Source: Nannochloropsis salina CCMP1776 (lineage: Eukaryota; Sar; Eustigmatophyceae; Eustigmatales; Monodopsidaceae). Taken from it: 64,000 bases of DNA. The stretch spans positions 780,068 through 844,067 of the forward strand of contig SDOX01000009.1 in assembly GCA_004565275.1 (NCBI GenBank), in the 5' to 3' direction. Shown here in pieces: positions 21,705 through 32,156 of the stretch (the stretch's first letter is position 1; each line of letters starts with the position of its first letter). The notes beneath the pieces are model-generated. The model saw nothing but the letters and a program-made list of their open reading frames with translations, did no database searches and was not told where the DNA came from. Made by a program: the position numbers and the translations under genes.

Positions 21705-24700
21705 ATGGTATCAGGAGCGTCGAAAAAGAAAAAGAAAAAGGCAGCAGCAGCCCTTTCCCTTGCTGGCCCGACCTCCTCCCTCCTTAAAGCCGTGTACACA
21801 CGCCTAGCCAACACACTGCACGCTCAGTTTGGCCTTGTATTAGTACAAAACAAGGAAAAAGGGCGCTATTGTCGCGCTCCTCCGCAGGGTTTTGAGCCCG
21901 GTCGAGTGCTTTTGGAGGAAGAAGCTTACATGTAAGTGCTGACCGTCTCCGCAGAGTACCTTTATGGTCGATGGAACGAGCGAAGAGGCCATTAAAAAGA
22001 TCCAACGCTCCCATTTACGATCCTATGTTTTGTTTGTGTATACACAAAAATTTGGGACCGAACAGACTGTCCACATTTTCCACATGTACAGATGGGGCAA
22101 CGGGCACGCGGAGTGGTGTTTGGAGTGCGACACTCCCAGTCATGCGAGCCCGGCCTGCCCTCGGATCCGTGCGAGCTATCCTCCTTCCATTGTTCCTTTG
22201 CTGCCCGCAATCGAAAATTGGATGATGGAGGACCTAGAGCGGGTACAGAGCTTGGACCGGGCCAGGGCGTGGATCAAGGTAATGGAGAAGGATGGGAGGA
22301 AAAGGAGGGAGCAAGGGAGGGAGGCAGGGAGGGATGAAAGGAAAGGAAGGCAGAGGAGGAGAATACGAGACGTGCATGGAGGTGCCTGGGTTCAGAGAAA
22401 AGCGTCAAACAGCGTCCTACGGGAAGCCATGGGGGAGCAGTCAAAATGGCGCGAAACAGGAACCTTGATGTAAGGCCCTCCCACCCACCACCACGACGCG
22501 ACTCAGGCACTGATCCGCCTCCGTGCGGAAACGAAGGAGGGAATGGCAACGGCAGGGGAGAAAGAGAAAGAGGGCGGTGGATGGCTGGATCCGCTTTGGG
22601 CGTTGACAGCTTGCAACCTCGAGCAGTGTCTGCAGGACGCGAGAAAATTGGCTCACAAGTGAGGGAGGGAGGGAGGGAGGGAGAGAGGGAGGGAGGGAGG
22701 GAGAGAGGGAGGGAAAGGGAAGCCAAGATAGAAAGGAAGGAGAGCCTATGCATGGATGGTGTATCCATTGATTTCATTCATGCATGCGCGTCTTTGCCTT
22801 TAATTCCCCTTCCTCGGTCTTCCTCCAGGTTCCCCCGCCTCCTACCCTCCCCTCCTTCCTCCCCCTCCTCCCCTTCCGCCGCCTCGATCGCTGTGGCCGG
22901 TCGCCTCCTTGCTCTGCTCAACACCAACTCGCATGAGCTTGAGGAGCTGGGCCCCGGTTCCGGCCTCTTCCTCCATGCCTGCCTTCTAGAACATTCCTGT
23001 CTGCCGAACTGCGCCTTTGCGTGAGTCGTCTCCCCTCCCTTCCTCCCTCCTTTTTTCCCTCCTTTTTCCCCTCCCTCCCTCCTGTCCTGTCGTGCTCCCT
23101 CTCTGGTGCTCGTCTCTCGTTCTTTTGGCGCTTCACATGGCGCCTTGCTTGGGATCTGTCTTCTCCCCGCCCGCCCTCCCCCAATCACCGCGAGCCTCCC
23201 ACTGATTTCCCCTCTTTGCAAATCCTCCCCACCCATTTCTTTACCCTGAATACAAGCACCTACGGGACCAAATTACGCTTGGTCTCTCTCACCGCCATCC
23301 CGCCCAACGGCTCTCTCTCGATTGACTATGCCAATCTTTATTACTCCCCTGGTGCGAAGGGGGGGAGGGAGGGGGGGAGGGAGGGGGGAGGGAGGGGGGA
23401 GGGAGGGGGGAGGGAATGGGCCAGGAAACAGGGGAAGAAGGGAAAAAGAGGATGGGCAACAAAGACGTTCGTGCATGTGACCAGGTCGATTCCCTGCTCT
23501 CTTACCCTCAGTCGCCGCGCGACGGGCCCTCCTTCAGGAGTCCTACGGCTTTTTCTGTCAATGCGTGGCTTGCCAAGGCCAAGCGCCCGACCGGTCCCGT
23601 GCTTTTCGCTGCCCTGCCTCTCTTTCTCCACCGCTTCCTCCCTCCTCCCCCGCCTGCAGTCGCCCGGGTGCGAGGGCGGCGTAGTATGTCCCTTTGGGGA
23701 CGAGGAGGAAGGGAGGGAGGGACGACCGCATGAGCCCAGCGTGCCGACGAGATGGCGGTGCCTGCGGTGCATGCGAGAAGCAAGTCCCACGGAGGTCCGT
23801 GGGAAGCCGGCCCCCCTCCCTCCCCCCCTCCCTCCCTCCCTTCCTGTCTCCCTCCCTTCATCCTCCCCCTCTTGTTCCTCTGGGTCGGTTTCGAAGTCGC
23901 TTGCTTCTTGGCTCGCACCGCTGAGAGACCTCCGCATAGCATCCGAGGTTTGCCTCCATTCCTATATCGCTGCTTCCATCCTCCGTCATCCAAGTGTTAT
24001 CAAGGTCTTTATGTTCCTCTTTCTATATATTGGTAGATTGCGGCCTTCCAGGCGGCGGAAGAGGAGATTTTGGGAGCCGAGAGCGAGGACGAGGGCAGCG
24101 ACGAGGACGAAGAGAGAGGAGACAGGAGGAAGGAAGAAAAGGAGGAGGAGGAGGGGGAGGAAAAAGGCGGGAAGGAAGGGGAGAGGGTAGACGAGGGGAA
24201 AGTAGAGGCCGTGGAGGAGGAGAAAGTGGATTCCCTGTTGAGGACGCTGCCCTTGGTCCATCCGACCCACTTTGCGGTTTTGAATGCAGTGGAGGTGGGA
24301 GGGAGGGAGGGGGGGAAGGAGGGAGGGAGGGAGGGCACGACAGGGTTCGGAAGCACGAGAGGGGGCAAGGGGTGGAAGGAAAATGTGTCATTCGCCTCCT
24401 GCCCGTGTCCCTCAGCCCTTCCTTCTCCATCTTGTATAAGAGCACCGCCCACCGTCTGATACGAGACCCGTCTTCTCAGAGCGTGCGATATTGGGAGCGC
24501 GTCCTAACTATTGTCAACGAAGGCCTCTCAGACCTGTACCCTCCTCCGGTGGGTGCTTAGAAGGAAGAAAGGGGGAGAGGAGGGAGGGGCGGAGGGAAGG
24601 CGAGGGAGGACGGAATTGACGGGATTGAAAACTTTGCTTACCTCCCGCTTATCCCGATTGTGCTCGGGATAGGGAGGAAAAGGATACGCACATCATCCAG

Positions 24701-25803
24701 AGCTCGCCATACTGCTGGATCGCGTCGCCCAGGTACCTCCTTCGCTCTTTATTTCCCTTTGGTACTTCCCTCCCTGCTTCCTGATCTTCCTCTTCTCATC
24801 TAATACAAAGACAACGTCCTTTCTCCTCCCACTCTACTGTCTTTCCTCTTCCACGTCTGGTCGCTGACATGGTCTGATCGCCCACCGCCTCCCTTCCTCC
24901 CTCCTTCCCACCCTCTTGTCCCCCATCCGCCCTTTCCTATCTAGGTGAAAGCCTCGGCAGGGGATACAGAGGGAGCCAGGCAATGCTGGGCCGCGGCCTA
25001 TCAGTGCGCCTCTCTGCTGACAGGCCCGAACTGGGTCCCCACCATTGACTTACGCCGGTATGTTTCCCTCCATTCTCCTTGTATGTTTATCTCCATTCTC
25101 CTTGTATGTTTCCCTCCATTCTCCTTGTATGTTTATCTCCATTCTCCTTGTATGTTTCCCTCCATTCTCCTTGTATGTTTATCTCCATTCTCCTTGTATG
25201 TTTCCCTCCATTCTCCTTGTATGTTTATCTCCATTCTCCTTGTATGTTTCCCTCCATTCTCCTTGTATGTTTCCCTCCATTCTCCTTGTATGTTTCCCTC
25301 CATTCTCCTTGTATGTTTCCCTCCATTCTCCTTGTATGTTTATCTCCATTCTCCTTGTATGTTTCCCTCCATTCTCCTTGTATGTTTCCCTCCATTCTCC
25401 TTGGGCATGGATTGTTGAAGAACCTCGTATCATTAACCCCATTGTTGGCAGACGGGTACTCGCATTGATCCTCGTCCGTACAGCGCCAGGTTTTCTCTGC
25501 TTGTTCATGGATGGGGCTGACTTCCTCCGCTTCCCTTTTCTGCCTGCTTCATGTTCCACGAATGGATCCGTGTCACTGCATGTATCGCGCACATACCTCC
25601 CTGGACACATCTATCTCTTCTCTATTCCTCCCCCCCACCCCTCCTCACTCCCTTTCTCGTTCCCTCCTTTTCCCTTTCATTTCCCTTTCCTCCCCTCTAG
25701 CCTCGCGGAAGACCCACCTTCGACGAGAGAGGAAGTTCTCTCTTACTATAACGAGAGAGAGAAGATCCTGAACCAGATTTCCGACGACATGAAGGAGGAA
25801 AAG
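21705..25803 (+). CDS. SET-domain protein of SMYD type; in phase with the downstream hydroxylase exons
   Basis: SMYD proteins are lysine methyltransferases acting on histones and other proteins. Exons: 21705-21931, 22092-22278, 22507-22658, 22829-23020, 23257-23351, 23512-23794, 24037-24294, 24441-24548, 24673-24732, 24945-25057, 25701-25803. Recognisable parts: an N-terminal run of Lys (possible nuclear signal); ELGPGSGLFLHACLLEHSC followed by LPNC, matching the SET NHSCxPN motif; LRLVSLTAIPPNGSLSIDY, the SET-C strand; FFCQCVACQGQ, the post-SET CxCxxC zinc site; and a C-terminal helical part with AHHPELAILLDRVAQ like the SMYD TPR region. A classical MYND finger is not visible; a WCLECDTPSH segment may be a remnant. 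A one-base slip is needed at CCCGGG (23663-23668). The join 23794-24037 is in phase but an exon could be missing. Phase 0 at 25803 leads into the next gene model. Confidence 0.75.
25058..25402 (+). repeat. 23-bp minisatellite, 15 copies, starting at a splice donor
   Basis: Fifteen consecutive 23-bp units fill the start of an intron. Each begins with GTATGT, the donor hexamer, and continues with a CCATTCTCC-containing pyrimidine stretch. Two unit types alternate: ten have CCC and five have ATC at the same place, in the order C A C A C A C A C C C C A C C. Apart from that site the units are identical as I read them. Confidence 0.97.
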
Positions 25804-26035
25804 GTAAAGAGGAAAGAGAAGGAGCGAGGGGAGGAGTTAGGAAAAGAGAAATGTGTAGGATCTACGCTTTCTTTGTCAGAAAAACTGCCGAATTGGGCTC
25901 CAGAAATAGAAGGCTCGGGAAAAGGCAGGAGAGCTCCAACGGTGGATGTTGCCAAGGCTTGTACAGCCTCCCGTCACAAGCTCAGTCGACCGACGCGTCA
26001 TTCCATACATTCTAACCTGTCTATCGTCCAATCAG

Positions 26036-28623
26036 ATGGTGGGCAAACATAGTATTGAACTAGATTGGAAGGCATTGAAGGTGCGGCTTGGGAGCGAGGA
26101 AAGCCGGGGAGCGCTCGAGACCCAGGTGAGGATCTGGGATGGATAGAGGGGTGGGGAATGCGGGGTAGATTGAAAAGAATATGCAAAGGTGATCACCATC
26201 TCACCCTTGTTCGGGGCGCAATGGCCACATAATGATGAGCTTTCAAATTGACCTCCCTGTCTCGTCCTCCTTTCTACTTTCTCCCCTTCCCCATCACCCT
26301 ACCTCCCTTTTGCTTGTAGGGGATGGTCATCCTTGACAATGCATTTGGAGAGACAGGCGCGAAGGCCATGCGAGAAGAGATCGTCTTTTTGGCTGAAAGA
26401 GGCTTGATGACTCCAAATCAAACACGCTTTGGCCCGCATGAGGTGCGGTACGAGGAAGAGATAGGAAGAAGATGGAGGGGATGTATATATACATGTGTGC
26501 ATGTCCGTATATATTCAATGACTTTGCATGGATATGCCGTATATTGATGTGTACACGCCTTCCATTTTCAAGCTGCACAACTCTCCTCTTGTATGTATAT
26601 CACCTCTTACTCTGCGTATTTCCATCAGGTGTTTAGAAAGCCGTTCATATGGGAGGCGGACATGCACGACCCATTACTACGCGCAAGAGTCCCCATCTTA
26701 GGTGAGGAGGAAAGTGTTAAAGAGGGGAGATAGGCCGGCATTCCATGCAAAATTTCCTACTAAGCCTGGAAGACACGTGTAGACATGTCCGCTTCCATTT
26801 ATTTTCCGTTCCTTTTGTTCCCTCCACAGCCTGTACCTTCCTATGCGGTCAGTCATTTGGCAAATTTAGCTCTGACTCTTCCTTTTTTTCTGCCTTTCTC
26901 TCATTTCCCATTCCCGCCTTCTCGGTACTTCTGCCTATTCATCAGGCTCCCTCCTGGAGCGGGAGGCTTTGACGGAAGGCCTGACGCCTGCCCTTCCCCC
27001 TGGCCTGGGAGGCCTGCGAAGAGGGATGAAAGGGCGGGCGCTCAAGGTCCAGCGAAATGGAGGAGGAGGGGGCAGTTTTGCGTGGCACTACGATAATCCA
27101 GGCAAAGGCAGTCAAAGAAGACTTACTTGCTTGCTATATTTAAACCCGGGATGGTAATGTTTGAGAGGGGGGAGGAAAGGAATAGGATGGGTAACAAGGA
27201 GTGACGATGAAGAGCTCAGTGCTCAAGTATACACTCTGACACATCGCTATATCCAAGCGACCTCGACGTTCGTTGTTTCGAGATTCTTTGTCCCATACCC
27301 GAATAACGCCTGACAACATGTCTGGATCGCACAATCGACACCTTTATCAATTCTATGCACCGCATCATCCCCTAGGTGTCAGGAGCATGGAGGGGAACTG
27401 GTCTTGCAGCCCTTTTTGGAGGGGTCTCCCACCGTGATAGCACCCTTGATGGACAGGATGGTCATTTTTCGGTCTGTCATACTCTCCTTCCCTCTTCCAA
27501 TCGTCTGTCTTGCCCATCTTTCTCTCCACGATACCATTTTAAGTATTTTCTTTCTCAGAATCGTCTCTTTTGCCCCTGTAGCCTTTCCCCCATCCCGTGC
27601 ACTATCACTATTTCCCTTTTTATAAGTAGACCCGCCCCTCTCACTTTTCCAATCCCTGTCTAGGAGCGATGCTATGCTTCACCGCGTAATGCCTGCCCAC
27701 CATGAGCGTTACTGTCTGACTGTTTGGCTCGACGGGGATCACAACGTTAATTCTGAACGAGATCTGCAGGTAAAACCAGTCCCCTCTGTCGTGACTTTTC
27801 GCCCTGTCTCTTTCCCTTGGTTTCCATCCAATGTGATCCTAGGTCCTCTCTCATTTCCCGCTTTCTTCTTTCTCACGTTTTCCTAAGTTCAGCTCCATTG
27901 TGAAACTTATTCCTCGTGTCAGTCAGAACAAAAAAGAGGGCAAGTTTTTATTTTAAAAAAAAGACTCTGGTTAGATACTTAAGTCTATTCTCACACCGTT
28001 CTTCACTCCGTTTCACACGGCAGCTCCGTTTCTCTTCCGCCGAAGCTGCCGACCCTGAAGTTCTGGCTCGAAAGCTTCGATTTTCTCCTTCTCAGCGCTT
28101 GGTGTCGCGTGCTGTCTATGCAGAGGAATACCAAAAAAGTTTGCGAGAGTGTATGGCGGGAGACACACCAGGTGAGGTGAAGAGGGGAGGGCAAAAATCA
28201 GTAGTAAGAGAATGAAAGCCATGATTTAATTTGGTTTCTTTGCTACGTATGCTTGGAGACTCATCCTCCACCACATTCTGTCAGAGGTGATAGGCTTTGA
28301 CTGTTTCGTTTTCTTGTTTGGACTTATCAGCTCTATCCCCTCGTTGGGAAGCAAAGCAGTCTTAGGAGGGGAGAGAGGGAAAGAGAGAAGCTTGGTTAGT
28401 CGAACTAGATTCTCGCCATATCCTTTAGTTGCGTGGAATTTCTTTCGGGTCGGATAAGATTAACGCGAGTCTTCTCCAATCTTTGTAACTAGGTGCCAAA
28501 GAGATGCTGGCAGCCCATGACGATCACGTGCAGGCAGTCAAGCAGAATCCTGCCATGCAGGCGCTCGTGGAGACGTTGAGAAAACTAAAGAAAGGAGCGG
28601 GAGACGTAGGGATGAATATGTAG
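26036..28623 (+). CDS. 2-oxoglutarate/Fe(II) hydroxylase, EGLN/PHD-like (possibly the C-terminal half of the SET protein)
   Basis: The family hydroxylates prolines; EGLN/PHD enzymes act as oxygen sensors and the related PhyA modifies Skp1. Exons: 26036-26125, 26320-26442, 26629-26701, 26946-27153, 27376-27471, 27664-27769, 28024-28171, 28493-28623, all in phase, about 324 aa. FAWHYDNPGKGSQRRLTCLL followed by YLNPGW gives the first Fe ligands (HxD) in an EGLN-style setting. GGELVLQPF and MVIFRSDAMLHRVMP supply the core strand and distal His. ERYCLTVW provides the Arg that binds 2-oxoglutarate. The C-terminus is helical and charged. Codon 26036 is ATG directly after a splice acceptor, so this is either an internal exon of a SET-hydroxylase fusion or a gene with a 5' UTR intron. 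No signal peptide is seen, which suggests a cytosolic or nuclear enzyme. Confidence 0.85.
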
Positions 28624-30038
28624 ATGTGTGCGGACAAAAAGGAGGGGAGGGGAGTTACAATGTTTGGGAGGAACCATGGGCATGGACTTTTGGAACAAAA
28701 CACTTGGGGTGTAAGTAGCCTGCAGACGGAGACGAGAGTCATCCGTCATACTTCATTGCTGACAATCAGGATTGATTTTCTCGATAGTTACGTGCGTAGC
28801 GCTTTTACAGCCGCAGATCTCATTCCAGCCTTTCCTCGTGTATTTATTGGTTTTATCTCCCAAGCATTAGTGCCTACTTCGCTCTGTATCCTTCAAGATA
28901 TGAACACATCAACCACACAAGCGCCCAAGAAATGTGCCGCCCAAGAAATGTGCGGCTGTCTTTTGGACCTTACACACCTCGTCACTCTTGTGATACAATC
29001 ACTTGATAGTGATATAGTAACGAGACCACGGCCCCTTTCAACAGCGATAGTTCTGCTCACAGCCTTTCTTCTACCAAGACACTATGAGAGCTGCCCAAGC
29101 AAGGTGGCTTAAAGTTCAGAGACAACTTTTGTCGTGATTTTTCAGCTGTGGATTATTTCTTCAACACTTGTCTCCTTTTCCCTGATGATGCTTTTATCGC
29201 TTGTAACTCTGCAGTGGACGTGCAGAAGAGTGCTTTAGAAGTGAATGAAAGACGTTTTCTACCTTCCGCATCGTAATGGCCTCGTCATGAATCATTTGTG
29301 GCGTATGGGGCCCCCTCTTTGTTTTTCGCTCTCATTTTCCCGCTATTTTGCTTTTACTCCATCAAGAACAGTTCGTTTTTTCCTCGCTCCCTCTTTCCCT
29401 CTCTCTATTTCCTTTGGTGTCTCCGCTCTCTATAAGCGATTGCATGTTTAATTATGTCGACGCAGTGCCACCGCCAGCTGCCTTGCTTATTCCAAGCACA
29501 AGTCGTCGCCCTCCCTCTTCAAGTCGTGCTTTCTCCGCCTTCCCACCCACGTGCCCGCACCACTCCGTCCCCTAATTCTTTCTTTTTTAATCTATTCCTC
29601 CCATCCCTCTCCCTCCCATTCCTTCTTTTCTTCCCTTTCTTCTTTTCCGTGCGTCACTTCCCTCCTCGTGCCAGTCTTGTCTGTCTGCTTCCTCTCTCGT
29701 CGCATCGTCTCCTTCCTCCGAGTCCTGGTTCCCGTCCTCCCCCCATTCACTGCTCCACAGGCCGCCTCGCATCCCCAAGGAGTCTTGTAACAAGAACGCG
29801 AGCAGCAAAGAAGGGGCAGATTTTCGCACGTAAGACAGAGGAAAGATCTGGACCAAATCACCTTCGCTATGGCAACGTGGATGGGAAGGAGGAAAGGGCA
29901 GGGCAGAGAATTGCATGGGGTTTGGTAGATGGTGTATGATATCAAATTTCCCCCGGCCGTTATGCCTGGCTCTCCCTGTTTTTTTCCATTTGCGTGTCTC
30001 TCTGAAGTCCTTCCCCTCTCTTTGCTTTCCTCCTTCAC
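28624..30038. other. Convergent region, with a possible alternative 3' exon
   Basis: A 162-codon frame starts directly after the hydroxylase stop, but its composition looks like 3' UTR. On the minus strand 29587-29866 could be an extra terminal exon of the next gene (see that entry). Nothing else is recognised. Confidence 0.4.
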
Positions 30039-32156
30039 TTACCAATCCACAGCCACCGTGGGCTCCTCCCGGAGACTTTGCTTGGGGAAGATCTGAAGCA
30101 CATCCTTGATCACCAAGTGCGGCAGGGGCATCACCTTCGTCTCTGATTCCCCTCCTTCCTCCTCCTTCCCTCCCTCCCCATCCTCGTCCTCTTCCTCTCC
30201 CGTACTTTTTCCCCCTTCCTTCTCCACCGCTGCGCATTTCTCGCCCGTGAGCCTGGGTTCTCTTTCAGATCCCTCCAGCATGTTCAGGCTCTCAATTCTT
30301 CCTCTTTTTCCGGTGGTCGTAGCAGGAAGAGAAGAAGATTCAGAGGGGGGGGTTGGACAAGGCGTACCAACGCCCACCCCGGCCGAACCGTGGGAAACAA
30401 GAGCAACATCGTTGACCGCATGGGAAGCGATCGGAGGAAACGTGGTAAGGAGATCTCCCTCTATATCCCCCGGTTTCTCTTTTCCATCCTCCCTGTCCTC
30501 TGAACTTTCCTTGCTTTCTCCTTCACCTTTCCTCCCTTCTTCTCTGGCTTTATCGATGCGGTTCCTCGTTGTGCTTGCCCAGAATGTCTCGCACGGCAAC
30601 AGACAAAACAAGTCATCCCCCATGTCGTTTTCCTTTCCACTGTGTTCCCCCCCTTCCTCCCCCCATCGCGTGGTTGCCTTCTCACCTTGCAAGCTCCCAC
30701 ACCAACGGACTCCCTGCTTCTTGCGGAGCCTATCGAGTAATTTCCTCTTCCATTCTCGTCCACCCGTATGGCTTCCTTTTCTAGCTTCTCTCTCCCCTCC
30801 TCCTTCCTTTCCCTCCTCCGGCCTCTTTTTTTTCAGTTTTCCCACGACACCATCCTGATTTTGCAGAGCAATACTACTATTTAATCCTCCACTCCATCCC
30901 CTCTCTCTCCCTTTACCTTCCTTCCTACTACCAGCCTCCTGAATCTTTCTTTCCCTCGCCTCTTTGTCCCTACCTTCCCCCCTTCCCTGCTCCTCTCTCT
31001 CGCCCGACCTTGGTACTTTATTCATACCTTCCCCTGCTCGCTCACCACCCTCCCTCTGTCGTGCCTGCTGTAAAAGCTTAAGCCATCCCCATACCGTCCG
31101 AGGTGTTTCGAGTCCCAAGTTTCTCTTTCCAACCCGTCTTCCCTTCCTGCCTCCAACCTCCCCTCCCACCCATCCTGACAACCGCACCAACTCGCGGTCA
31201 AACGCTGGAGCAGCCCATCCTCGAAAAGTGAGAGGTGAAAAATGGGTGGGAGACTCGCGCAATGGGTGCTTCGATGTAATCGGGGAACATATCGGACGGG
31301 GTAGGGGGCTTGGAACACACGCAGAGGGGCCCGTTGCATGCACAGAGTCCCGTGACATTTGGCTTCCACTGTCCAGGACCAAAGGGGACGCAGGCAATTT
31401 TGGGTCTGCTGTTGATTTGATGGAGGTGGGCAGAAATTCCGAAGAGGCGTAAGATAGGGAAGAGAGAGGGCTTTCGGACGTGGGCCCATGCTGGCTCATT
31501 TGATGTTGCTTCCTTCTGCCTTCACTACCCTCGTTGCCTGCTGCTTCCTGCCGCTGGCATTGCTGATCCTTCTCGCTCTCCCGGATCATGATATTTAGGA
31601 ATGCATCTTGGGGTCTTTTGCGGTATAATTTGGGTTGCTGAGGAGGAAATGCAGGCTTTGACAGTCTACCATTCAATCTCCCCACCTGTGGCGTCCGCAG
31701 TTTTCGCAATGTATACGGACGTGAAATCGTCGACGCCACGCCGCCTTTCTTTCCAACGATTGTTGCTTTATCTTCTAACGATCGGTCTATCGGTCTTTCT
31801 TTCCCCTTTCTATATCTTAAAAGATTTTGCTCATTTTGAGAAAAAGTGCGGAGCGGTATTCTACGATCCCTGAGCAATCGACTTTTCCTGTGTCCCAAAA
31901 TCTATGACAATGCGGAGCAAAATGCAAATTAAAGACCTATCTTAGTTTATAATTAATTGCTACAAGAGGACGAGAGAGCAAAGTGAAGTGTACTGGCAGT
32001 ATGGAGGCAGGGACGGAATATGCGTCTTACCTCCTTCCTCGGTTGCTTCCACCTCGGACGGAACGTCACGTATTCATCATCCACCACATCGAAGACGTCA
32101 ACCGCATCCTTGGTAAGCGTAGAAATCTGATTGTACACCTGTGCGCCGGAGGACAT
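30039..32156 (-). CDS. Unknown disordered protein, about 662 aa
   Basis: I do not recognise this protein. Exon 1 is 32031-32156 (ATG; MSSGAQVYNQISTLTKDAVD, ending PRKE); exon 2 is 30039-31901, opening ILGHRKSRLLRDRRIPLRTF. The GTAAGA donor and CATAG acceptor join in phase 0. The first 110 residues are basic and look partly ordered (YVTFRPRWKQPRK). The remainder is Ser, Pro, Gly, Lys and Glu-rich with an acidic stretch near the end and a short ordered C-terminus (PHLVIKDVLQIFPKQSL). The stop TAA at 30039-30041 is formed inside a perfect splice donor (TG then GTAAGT). If that donor is used, an acceptor at 29866 continues the frame for 92 more codons (EGDLVQIFPLSYVRKS and on) to a stop at 29587. 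Both ends are therefore possible. Confidence 0.6.

Noticed and set aside
25045-26052. 335-codon frame through the 23-bp minisatellite
   Set aside because: The array is open in all three frames because of its composition. Conserved text shows that the exon ends at 25057 and resumes at 25701.
28624-29112. 162-codon frame directly after the hydroxylase stop
   Set aside because: Starts two bases after the stop with no splice context; composition is like a 3' UTR.
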